Source: Gaeumannomyces sp. JS-464 (lineage: Eukaryota; Ascomycota; Sordariomycetes; Magnaporthales; Magnaporthaceae). Taken from it: a DNA stretch of 64,000 nt. Both the position numbers and the translations under genes were made by a program. The notes below the pieces were generated by a model. It did no database searches. It was not told the DNA's origin and worked only from the letters and a program-made list of their open reading frames with translations. Of the stretch, positions 34,695 through 45,483 are shown piece after piece; the stretch's first letter is position 1, and each line of letters starts with the position of its first letter. The stretch lies in contig NGZR01000002.1 of assembly GCA_002197995.1 (NCBI GenBank), forward strand, positions 6,634,001-6,698,000, given 5' to 3'.

Positions 34695-37390
34695 CTCGCC
34701 AATCGTGGGGCCCGATAAGGGCAGACAGTCGTTTGGGAAAGACCCAGCAGCACAGGCGAGGTGCGCCTCGAAGCTCTCTCTCTCTCTCTCCAACGGTTCC
34801 CAGAAGATTCGCGAGTGTTGTTCTTGCTGTGTTCGAGTTCTGCTGTCACCCTCCTTTTCTGGAGGCCGCGTGTCTTGGGTCCTAGGTCCGCCGGCTCTGG
34901 GGGGCTAAACTGGACGTGGCCGATCTTAGGGTGTCGGGATCGGAGGCGGGACAAAGAGGACGACGGCCACAGAGTCACGGGGAAAAGGAAGGCGAAGGGC
35001 AGTGTACCGCTGCAAACGAGTGAAAGCGGATGCACAAAGGGGGACAAACGATGGTAACGAGCGGTGCCAGGCACAGAACTTTGTGAGATGGCGGAAACAG
35101 GGGCAGGGGAAACGATGCTCAGGTAAAATCCCGCGTGAGCCACGATCCCAATCAGGACAAAAAGAAAGCCAAGGATGGATGGAACGTCGGGAAGAGTAAG
35201 CTGTGGGCCCTAGAACCACGGCAGTGACGGAATAGGATTGCCCGGCGAGCAATGCAGGGGTAAAAGAAGCAAAAGACAAAATCCTGGGACGCAAAACGAG
35301 TGGTCAAAATAGATCTTGCAGCTGGGTTTTGGGCAAGCCGCAATGGGGAAGAAAGAGAAAATAGGAATTTCAGGCTGCCTGTGACATGACTTCCAGGGAC
35401 TGTGAATCAAAAGGAGGGACAAGTGGATTTTCCAAGGGTGTTCCCCATCCCAAAAGTGCAGGCGCAGGGAGTGGATCGGATCAAGTTGCGCTGGCGGGCA
35501 TGGAACGACCAGTGCTTCCCTCCTACTATCTGGAGGCGACGGGGGATAAAAAAGTTTTGCATATCCAAGACCCAGAACAAAACAGTGGGGGACGTGCAGA
35601 GGGACATGACGCAGTCGTGTTGCTGGGCAGGCTCCGTAAACAGAGCGAACAGACCGTTCGATTGGCGCTGGGCCAGCGGATCCCCTTCCCCGTTTCTGGG
35701 GCTCTCGGGAGGCAGCCAGCCTCGTGGAGGGCGCGCCGTTTTGACACTGATCACTGTCGGCGTTTGCGCTGCTCGCTCGCATTGGAGGCGCGCACATGTG
35801 CACACGTAAACCCTGTGCGCACACCGTCGCGTGGGGCCTGGACTGGCATGGAACGTCCAGGGCGAGTGAGCAGCAGAGGGGCCCAGACTCCGATACCAGG
35901 CGTGCAGGCCAAGGGTCCAAGAAAAATCCTGGTCAGATGGCGTTTGGCTATTTTTATCGCCACCCACTCAGATGCTGGCCAGGGCAGGTTGCTGGGAGAA
36001 TAGGGAATTGATGGATCCCCCCGATCTCAATACGAGCTGCAAATCCATGGGGTTGGGTCGTTCATGCATCCGGCCCGCCCGCTCGCCCTGATTCGTCTCT
36101 GGCACGACACTGATTGCCCGTGCCTTCGCCTCGCTATGCGATCGAATTTGGAAGCGGGCAGCCTGTTGTTGTTGGAAAAGATGGCTCGCATCGGTGAATG
36201 TTCACAGTAAGCGATCGGCGGGCAAACAAACGCCTTACTGCGATGGATCGACGGCTGCGCTTGTGCTGTGCCGCCTGCAGCTGCCACTGCACGGCCGATG
36301 CAGCCGGCGGCCTGCCCCTGAACCATACCAACAGGGCCATAGCCAGATCTGTGATCTGCAACACACCGAGAATCCTGGGAAAACAAAAGTCCACATCGAG
36401 TTTGAACACCGGAGGGCATGCCTGGAATTGAGTTGGCACGAACGATGCTATGCCGGAACTGGTGGGCTTTTATCGTCCGAGAGCCCGCTCTTTGCTGACT
36501 TGAGTCGCCACGACGCGCAAAAAGTAACACTCCTGAAGTAACGAAGAGACGGCGCAAGGTACTGAAACGAATTCCAGCTCAGACCGGCAACAGAAAGCAA
36601 CGACCAGAATCCCGTGTTGATTAACGCTCGGCCTTTCTCACTAAACTGGGCTAAGTGGTCAACCGCACCGAAAAGCCTAACGCATGAAAGGCGCTTCCAA
36701 GGCCTCTCTGCTTGCATCGATGCTTCGCTGACATCAAATATGGCCCGCTCACCGCATGAGAATAATGTGACAACCCGTTCGCATCTGCACGCCACCAACG
36801 TCGCTGACGGCGCCTCGGAATCCTCATTTCCGTACTGCAACGCCTTCCGCATGATACTATGCCCTGTTGGTGGCTGACAGCCAAGACTGATGCTTATTGT
36901 TTCCTTTTCCAGCTTGGCTTCATGATAGATTGAGCCACGTATATACACTATAACCAAAAAGAGCAGTTAATCAAAGAAAGAAGGAAAGAGAAGAAGCGCG
37001 AGGGGTGCGTTCAATATTGAAACATCACTCTCGTCCCGTGAATTCGAACCCTCCCATTTTGTTTTCCCCGAGCCTAGACATGACCAATAACAGAAGAAAA
37101 TAATGAATGAAAGAAACAGATCGAGGACTGAGGGAATTTCGGTATAGCGGTAAAGCAAACTGACAGACGCAAGGAGAGAAACTACAAAGGAGATCGCATG
37201 TGCCCAAAAGGAAATTCCGGTACGTCTAGTCTCTGATGAACCAAAGGCCCCTCAACACCGAGAAGGGTTGAGAATGAGACGTCCAGGGAAGAAAGAAAAA
37301 AAAAGTCGGGGGTTCAACTAACGGCATTTGCGCCGCAGAAATGAATGCAGAAACACACCTGGCTAAAATCGGGAGGACACGACCCTCCGC
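34695..37390. other. 2.7-kb intergenic region
   Basis: The promoter of the Csc1-like gene lies at the left end, with a CT-dinucleotide tract at about 34776-34794. No gene, RNA or repeat family recognised in the rest. The open frames overlap on both strands without domain motifs. Confidence 0.45.
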
Positions 37391-38440
37391 TCAGATGGGG
37401 CCCTGACTCCTCGTCTTCCTTTCGGTCCTGCCAACAGGCGCGGCTGGCTTCTTGTCGCGCTTGGTAGACTTGGTCCGCTTGAGTCCGTTGGCGCCGTTTT
37501 CCACAGGCTTGGTGGTCTCGTCGGCGGCGGGGGCGGCATCGGCCATGGTGACGTCGGTGTCGCCCCTGCCGCTCTTGTCTGTCTTGACCTTCTTGGCTAG
37601 CGGCTCGACCGCCTTCTTGACTGCTGCCTTGGCCTTGGAGACGGGCCCGTTGCTGGTGGCGGCGGCGGGCGGCATCCGCGCTGGAGTCGGCCTCGGCCTC
37701 GACGGTCTCTGCCGACCGCTTGTCGCCGGCCTTGGCGTCCTTGTCCGAGGATCCCGCTCCGTTGGTCGTGGCCGGGGCGGCTTCCGCCGTGGAGGGCTTG
37801 TCTCCTTTGTCCTTGGCAGCCTCGGGCGCTTTCGCTTCCTTGGGCGCATCTCCCGGTGTTTCAGGGGCCGGAGCGGCGTCCTTGCCCGCGCCTGCCATGG
37901 CGGCGTCGGCGTCCTTAGCGGCCTCGCCTCCCTCGGCGTTTGGCTTGCCATTGGTGCTTGCTACGGTAGCGGCCTCTATAGCGGCGGCTGCCGCGGCGGC
38001 TTCTGACTCCATAGCGTCCTTTGTCAGCTCGAACTTGGCCTCGGTCACCGGGTTGGTGTTGCCGACGGTCGCTCCCAGCTTCTCCACGGGGGCTGCGGCA
38101 TCCGCTGCGGGCGCAACGGCAGGCGCAGGGACTGTCTGCGCGCTGGAAACAGCTACAAGTGTGATCAATACATCAAATGTCAGCGACCAGTTTCGTGACA
38201 CGCTCATGAAGTCTTGCTAGAATGGACAGGCGGCGCATGTGGAAGACAAGTGGGTCCGACGGAGAGGGAGGCGCTGCGTATGCGCCGGGGAGGGCCATCA
38301 AAGAAGGCAACCGTCATCCGAGCAGCCCAGTACGAAAGCTGCGACGGCATGAAACAACGCCCAGGCGGTTCAATTGGGACATTTACAGCTATCATGGGCG
38401 TGCGCGTGCGTGGTGGGAGCTCACCTGGAGCTTCGGCCAT
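37391..38440 (-). CDS. Ala/Lys/Glu-rich, probably nuclear, protein of unknown function
   Basis: A 16-nt first exon (38425-38440, MAEAP) is followed by a 272-bp intron (GTGAGC...GTAG) and exon 2 at 37391-38152. The protein is about 258 residues of low complexity: alanine- and acid-rich first half (PVTEAKFELTKDAMESE; repeats of AAKD, APEA, DKGDK), then a basic half (VKKAVEPLAKKVKTDK, LKRTKSTKRDKKPAAPVG) ending RTERKTRSQGPI. It resembles histone-H1-tail or high-mobility linker proteins in composition only. One extra base in a GCC repeat near 37665-37672 breaks the frame; the other reading becomes an Arg/His/Gln-rich nonsense frame. I cannot assign a function. Confidence 0.6.
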
Positions 38441-40337
38441 GGCTGGTGGTTGGTGCCGATGACGTAACCTGATTGGCTCGGCGAGTCGCAACGAGAGGGG
38501 GACGAATCAGCTGCGACAAAGCGGGGAGCTGTGATGCGATTGAGACGCGCACCTGGTAGAGAATAGAGAATAGAGATGGTGATGGAATATCTTTCTACGG
38601 GATGGATGGGCTGGTTGTTTGATGGATGGACGGGCGGATGGATGGGAAGAGAGCAGAGCAGGAGAGTTGCCAGGCGGAGAAACAAAGCGTCTAAAGGGTT
38701 GCGCTGTGCGCGCGCAGGTCTGCTCGCAAAAGCTCCCGGGCCGGAGTACTGCCCCATCGAGTGAGGTTGGGGGAGGAGGAAGATCGATGATCCTCCTCCC
38801 GGCTGATGTCGTACAGATGGCGGCGGCGAATCAGAACCTGCAGGACCCAGACAGAAACCGTTTACCTAAGCTCTCCTGGCAGCGGATGGAACATCCGACT
38901 GGCAGTCAGCTCTCCCACCCGCATTGGTGATGGGACTTGACGGCTACACCGACGGCTGGGTAGCCGAAGCAGTCTGTCTTGAAGCAATCCTACCCGAGAA
39001 CTGCAAACCTGACTGCGGCGTCCAGCACAAGAACACATCCAGGCTAGGAGACATCACTACCTACGCGCAACTCTGGGCCTGGGGTCCTTCTTGTCTCCCA
39101 GATCTCCCGTGCCCTCTCGGTGACCTTTACCTAACACAGACGCAACCTCCCAGATCTCTCGATGAGGCCACTCCTGACTCCGCACCCCACCCCCCCCCCC
39201 TTGTCCGTGCACGGTCCACTGTTATCGATCGTGTGGGTTTTACCCAAAACACGGTCCCATACTGTGGCTTGTTTTTCGCTCGACAACGCTCATCTTGCCA
39301 TCCTTGATCCTTGACGTATTGCGGGGAGAGAATCGAATTGCTGCGTGGCCATCAACTCCGCGGGGCTGCTTTGATTCACTTCGCCTTCCCTCGGTTCTCG
39401 GAGACCTGGGCGGAGAATCCTCTGTCCTGGAAGAGGCCCGCCGTCGTCAAGCTCAAATGGCGGCAGGAGAAGGTGGTGGTTTGGATTGCAAGACTGTCTC
39501 AGGTCTCGTAGGAAACGGGCCAGCCCTCCTTCCCTACCCCGGATTTTGGGCTAGCCCTCATTAAAGGTCCGGCCCGGGTCAGTTAAGCCGCGTCACCCAT
39601 TCGGCAAAGTGGGGCCTGACATGCTAGCAGAGGCCTAACTCTGGTGATTGCCAAATTATAGCCAGCCCCTATTCCATCCACGACGGCGCCGTCGAGATGT
39701 CATCATGTGGAGATTTCTGGCCCCAAAGAAATACAGGCGGTTAAGGAAGGGCGGCGCTCGTAGCTCCAGATATTTAAAGCCAACGTATGACATAACTGCA
39801 CAGAGGACGGGGCAGAAGAAGCCATCGTTCTTCGGCTACCAGTCCGCATGCGGCAGACATAGGATAGGATAATGTGTGCGAGTTTTAAAAATGGGTTGTA
39901 AAATTTCCGGATACCCTCCATGTATCTCGTTGTTTGCTGTTCTCGTCATATCTACTTATCGAGCCCGACGCAGCTTTTAACATCATCAGTTGTGCTTTAG
40001 CTTGCAAATACTTTTTTTATTTTTTATTATTATTATTATTTTTATTTTATTTTAAATTTAAACATCTAATTTCCGTAATACCTCACGCTTTAAGATTTAT
40101 GCAGTGGGTGATGGGGTAGCTGGATGATGGAATTAAATAATGATGGTGATGCCTTTATGCACGTGCTTGATGTATTAGTAGTTATAAACAATGGCCTCTC
40201 CCCTCTCGGAGCCTAGTCGCGGGACCAAGCAAGCAAGCAAAACTACTCAAACAAGAACAAATCTGTCTGATAACAGGGAAGAAAGGGGAGAAAAAAAAAG
40301 AATAAGGGAAGCCCCTGGTTAAAGCCTGCGATAGGGC
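38441..40337. other. 1.9-kb intergenic region with AT-rich patch
   Basis: Holds the promoter of the Ala-rich gene. At 40007-40065 there is a strongly AT-rich patch (T runs, ATT repeats) unlike the rest of the window. A 9-A run at 40291-40299 could serve as a minus-strand Pol III terminator for the adjacent tRNA-like element. Confidence 0.4.
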
Positions 40338-40442
40338 GTCCCCTACCCGGGCTCGAACCCGGGGCCCCCCCGGAATCCGTGGGACCTAAATGGCGGAACT
40401 TACACTTGTAAGCCCCTAACCACCTAGACCACGTTTCCGGGA
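40338..40442 (-). tRNA. tRNA-like element, identity unclear, possibly a pseudogene
   Basis: On the minus strand an A-box-like D-arm (GTGGTCTAGGTGGTTAG) and a B-box T-arm (GGGTTCGAGCCC) are about 60 bases apart, with a GTCCC/GGGAC acceptor start and end. A perfect CTTACA/TGTAAG hairpin sits at the anticodon position with only two loop bases, so no normal 7-base anticodon loop can be drawn. Alternatives are an intron-containing tRNA, a long-variable-arm tRNA, or a degenerate tRNA or SINE head. A run of nine T follows 39 bases downstream on the same strand. I give no amino-acid identity. Confidence 0.4.
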
Positions 40443-43400
40443 CGGAAGCAGCTGCTTCAACCCAAGCTTATCAAGGGAGGAGGGGTCACCACCTCCCCTC
40501 GTCTCCCGGGGGACGGCTGAGGCTGGTGGTTGATCTGGGACTCAGATAGCTGTCAGATACTCTGGCCTAGGGAGTGGGGCAGCCTCGCCTCTCGCGAGTT
40601 GCGGTGTTTAAATGCGTATTATGTCCGCGTGCCATGATCTCCTCGGTGACAAAGTGGCCCGGGGAGTTGTCACGCTAGCAGCAACGGCGAGGAAGAAGAA
40701 ATACGGATTCAGGAAAAGTAAAACGGTTCGCGAAGGGAAAGATGGACAAAGCCAAGGAATAAAGAACATGAATGGTGAAAAGGGGGAGCTATCAGAATTG
40801 CCATGTTTAGGGAATTGGGCCTTGAGCGTATGCTAACCGCCCTGGCAGTCCTACTCACTCTATCAAGTTTTGCAGATGATCATGAATGAGCGCTTGCTCG
40901 GGTCCTCGACATCTGTTTCTGAGCGAAGTAGCCAGCCTACCAACGGCAACTATAGGGTTACCGCAGCCTCTGTTCTCGGAACCCTTCCCTCGATGCTATG
41001 CTGTCATAGAGCACGCGACCAAATCTTGTCCTGACAGTTTTGACGACCAACTTTTCCTCGGGCACTCAAGCGACACGATAGCATGGAGAGACGTCTGATG
41101 GACGCACTCGCAGGCGCCATCCCATTTCCAAATTGTACGTTATGTACCGCTTCACGGGCTTGTGTTGAGGTAAAAGCATGTCGTTTCCTCCGACCTTTGC
41201 ATTCAACCATACGCAATAGGCACGGGCTACGCCTTTTGCGATGCACACCTTCAGGAAAGTGGGTGTTCGCCAAGCCTAGACTGGAGACGCGAGAAGATAA
41301 TCATACCCCGTATACATCTACAGTTGCCGAGCTACTGACTAACTGTTGGCCTTTCGTCGTTCTGCGAGCAGGGCCATGCGAAACTATAGAGCCACCGGCG
41401 CCTCTCGCGGACTTGGCAGCGAGACATATCGTAGACTCGGATCGGGCATCGTCGCCCGAGGGAAGGATGGTGTGCGGGACCATGACCGGAATAGGCGCGG
41501 CTGGGCACAGCTCCCTGGCGACTGTCGGCAGCGGCGGCGGCGACGGCGGCAAGGCTGTATTACATCCAACAAAGAGTGGTGGCACAACACCGGAAGACCG
41601 AAGGGATGAGGGACAATCATGCAGTGACATGAATTTATTTCAAGGGACCATCATTGGCTACCATCAACAGAAAGCTCACATTGCCACATGCCCACATGCT
41701 AATTTGTGGGAGCGGGCACGCGGGTAACCCGATCGACTTTGAAGCATCTTTTGCTCCCTTTTTTTTTTTTTTCTTTTTGGTCAACTTGGACTGCCAGGTT
41801 GGGGAAAAGCCAGGTGCAGAGCCGTCCGTTGAGACGACGGCTCGGCCGGTACTGCAAATGGAGCCAACAAAGGTCTCATTTGCTGTTCCTTCACTCGCCT
41901 CTTGGCCCAGCCCAAAAGGCCTCGGCGTCCCGCAATCGGGTCGAATCTGATATTTTCTCTTGGCCATGCTGCCATGGTACGATTTCTGGGTCTTGGGAGG
42001 GTAGTTTTGCCATCGGACGGCGAGATAAACGCTCGCCGTTCCCGAGTTTACCCTAGTATGTTTCTTGGATGTTTGTTGAGGGCGACATCGGCCGGCTCCT
42101 ATCGATGCCAAGACAAACCAATCATCCACAAGTCGGCTTGGAGATATGGCTGGTTCGGCCGAGACGGCTTGGGCGGCGCCCCAGCACTCCGTAGGCCCAA
42201 GATAGACGAAGAGGAAAAAAGCAAGGCCGAGAAATCAGAGAGAAAAGCAACTTCTAAGCTGTGTCACCGCCACGCCTGCTCGCAGTGTGGGGTGCATTCG
42301 GCCTCTGTACTGTGTAAGCACCAGCCGATTGCACGGGGGGCTTGCGCCTGTTCACGTCGCACCCATGATTTCGATACTGTGCCATGCTGCAAGGCGTCGT
42401 GGGCGTCCTTGGCCTCGTTTTGATGACAGCTGGGGGCCATTCAAAGCCTCGGCGGGCGAGGCCATGTGACCTTGCAGACTCTTCGACGTCTGCACCTCTC
42501 CTGTGCGCCTGCTGCAATCTAGCAGGGATGGAGTGGCAAGCGCATAGAAAAAGCGTGGGGTGCTTCTGGCGCTGCTGCTGGTAGTGCTTCCTGCTGCGGC
42601 AATCGGGTGGTCTTGCGCTACAAGACGAGTAGGCGAATTCCGAGCCTCTCGATTGCGCACGTGTGGGGATTGGGAGTGATTGAATATGGAAGACGTAAAT
42701 ACAAGCTCAAAAGGCGGTAAACGCAGGAATGTTCGGCGCAGTGTGGCTTGCTGCCATCCAACATGAAAATTTCTTTGTCGAGTCTTTTTTTCTCCCACCA
42801 ACCTTCAAGTCGTTCAGGTGGGACTACGTCATTCCGCTTCCAATGTGGGTGGATTCCATGTTCGCATGGCATGCACCCGCCGCGCGCCATCACCAAAGCG
42901 GCGCCGGTCGGCTCGACACGGTGGTGGCACATGGAATGAGAAAGCGGCGCGACTCCCAGGCAAATATTGTCCGAGTTGCCCCCAAGTGGGTACGAACAAA
43001 AGCACGGAAGAAGTCGTCGAGTCGATCAAAGACGATGAGATCGTCGCCACCCCGCCTCTTAGTGCGCAGCTGGTCCCCCGCGGGATCGCCTCGTTTCGGT
43101 CCAATGTCGTCAAGTGTCCTATCGTCCATGGATGCAAGTGTGCAGATTGGGTGGGTGGCTTTTTATCATCTTGACTCGCAAGAAGCAGGGAGAGACGCTA
43201 CGCGCAGGCCAGATAGGCTCGATGCGCCTGTGTGGTTGTTGCGGGGCAATCAACGGCCCAATTGTAATTGATGCGCCCGCTGTCCAAGACTCCAAGACCC
43301 AAACCAAGACTGTGCGTCTCTCTGCCGTCTGGGTAGTCTTCCTGCCCCGTAGGGTTCCATCTGCTTCTCCGGGCGGCCATCCGCCTGGCCTGCGGACCCC

Positions 43401-45483
43401 CCGCCTGGCCGAGATGCAGGCAGACTGCAGAATGCGGCAATGACTGCCAGATTGTGCCGTCGGTCGCCGAGGCGGTTAGGCAGGGTGAGTGGATGACTGG
43501 AGCGACTGGGCACTCCCAGGTGTCCCCAGCAGTGTGGGGCAGTGCTCAGGTTTTCATGGAGACAGCCCAGGCTTGGCTGCTGTTTCGAGCAGCTCCCCAG
43601 AAGTAAAAAATTTCCCACTTCCCTGCTCATTATATTGTCTTAGCAAATTGACTTTGAGGGTTGTTTGTTTGCTGATGCGACGACGGGGGCACTGGCACGG
43701 CTCCTGAAAATGTGCTTCAGTCTGTTATTGAAAGACATCTGTCGTGTCTGTCGCCTTTTTGCCTCCGCAGGCCTAGTAGAGTTTAGACAGTATCGACAGC
43801 GCGCCAATGGACCAATGGCGGTCTGGCGGGCGGCGGTCCAACCGGAGCGAACCCAGTTTTCCATGCTGGAAGGTGACGTCTATCGTTTGGTGGTCAGGTC
43901 ACTGCTCCACCATTGCTGGGGACCGCGTGTGGCGGCGCCCAGGGCCCCGGGCTCGGATGGTGGAGACAGTTCTGAGCAAACATGGAAAGCAGGAGCCATG
44001 CAGCACGCGAACAACGGCACGGGCCAGCCAGCCTAACCCTGACCCCAGCCATGCCAGCCTGGATGGTTCTTCTCCTCTCCATCCTTCAAAAGGTGTGGCT
44101 GTCCCGGTTGGGCAGACTGGGGAAGCAAAGAAGAAGAAAAGGAAGAAAAAAAAACGAGGGAGAAGGAAGCAAAAAAGGGCCACGTGCCACCGCCAAGCAT
44201 TACCAGGGATCTCTCTGCGCCTCTCTTCCTATTCCTCGGAAATCTCTGAGTGGCCACCTGATCTGACGTAGCCAGCCCAGGTTGCCGTTTTCGAGTTCGA
44301 GGGCGTGGGCTAGAGGCTGGCAGCCGCAGACCGGGCTGCGGGCATCTGCAGCTATCCATGTTGACCGGCGGGCCAGTCACCAGTGGAAAGGAGCAAAAAA
44401 AGGAGCAAAAAAAAGGAGATAATATGTCGAACCACGTCTAGAAGAAACGCCTAGCGCGCGGCGCCCCCACACAAACTGTTGAGGCCTGAAGGGGCACATG
44501 GTTGGTTTGTCTGCCCAATGCGACAAGCATTGAGCATCTAGCGGATAAGCATCATCCCTCGAGAGGATAACAAAGACAGAGCCGATCCCCAGGAGGAGGG
44601 GCCAAGAACGGCGGCAACCGTAACCGCAACCTGCAACCGCCACAGGCCCCCTGGTCGAGACACGCCTCCCAGAAGCACACGGAGTCAAGAAGCGATGAGC
44701 GCTCGGCTATACGGCTCTGAGAGGCACAGTAGAGGGGGCTGGATCTTTCTCGTCGTCCTTGTCTGGGGTTTTTTCTTTTTCTTTGGCTAAAAGGCCAAGA
44801 GCCTAGGGGACCGCCGGACAGGGATGCCGAGTGGGACGGATGGAGCCTCAGTATGACGGAATGTGCCCAATCACCTGTATCTCTCGCAACCGACAACGTC
44901 CTCCAAGACCATGTTTAGCCCTCTGCGGGCGCGAGAAGCCCAAGACTTCGGGCCTCTTGGCGTACCAACAAATGTTCCGCTTTGCGGTGCACGCAATGGA
45001 TAGTTGGTCTCGGCGGCAGAGCATGGGTCGGATTTTTTTTCTTTCTGTTTTTTCTTATCGGCTGGTCGCTTTTATAAAGGCGCGGGAGCCCGTCGTCCTG
45101 CTGGAGGCTGCGTCATTGTTCGAGACCTTTTCTGTCAACCACACCCGACGAGCGAGCCTCTTTCGGAACCCTCCGCTTGCCTTTTTTCCAGCCATTGGGT
45201 CTTGTCCTAGTCTCTTCAGGATAGGATCACATCTGAAAAAAGCAAGGACGTCTCGGACGCGCAAGTACACAATATCTTGCCATCCCCGACGCCGGCCAGC
45301 CGCATAAGTACAGCTGCGCTCGGAAGACAATAGATTCCTGCCCAAGTTACTCCATCCCGACTCTCCGCCCTGACCTCGAGATTGGTGTTCTCGGTCACTC
45401 TTTAGCGGCTCCCTTTTCACTCTTTTTCTTGTCTCTCATTCCCCAGTCGCCCTCCTTAGGGTTGCCAGTGATGCATCGCAACC
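40443..45483. other. 5-kb gene-poor region upstream of the Na+ ATPase
   Basis: No gene supported. A 214-residue frame at 41083-41727 (plus) lacks motifs and codon bias. A T run lies at about 41760-41771 and purine-rich stretches near 44110-44160. The last kilobase should contain the ATPase promoter, listed separately. Confidence 0.45.
44794..45078 (+). promoter_or_regulatory. Candidate ENA promoter elements
   Basis: GCCAAG at 44794-44799 and CTTGGC (its complement) at 44956-44961 match the PacC consensus GCCARG. A TATA box, TATAAA, lies at 45073-45078, 406 bases before the ATG. ENA-type ATPases are known PacC/Rim101-pathway and calcineurin targets under alkaline and salt stress. The match here is sequence-only and the motif is short. 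Confidence 0.35.

Noticed and set aside
41083..41727. 214-residue plus-strand open frame
   Set aside because: No homology-type motifs, poor codon bias, and frames on both strands are similarly open there.
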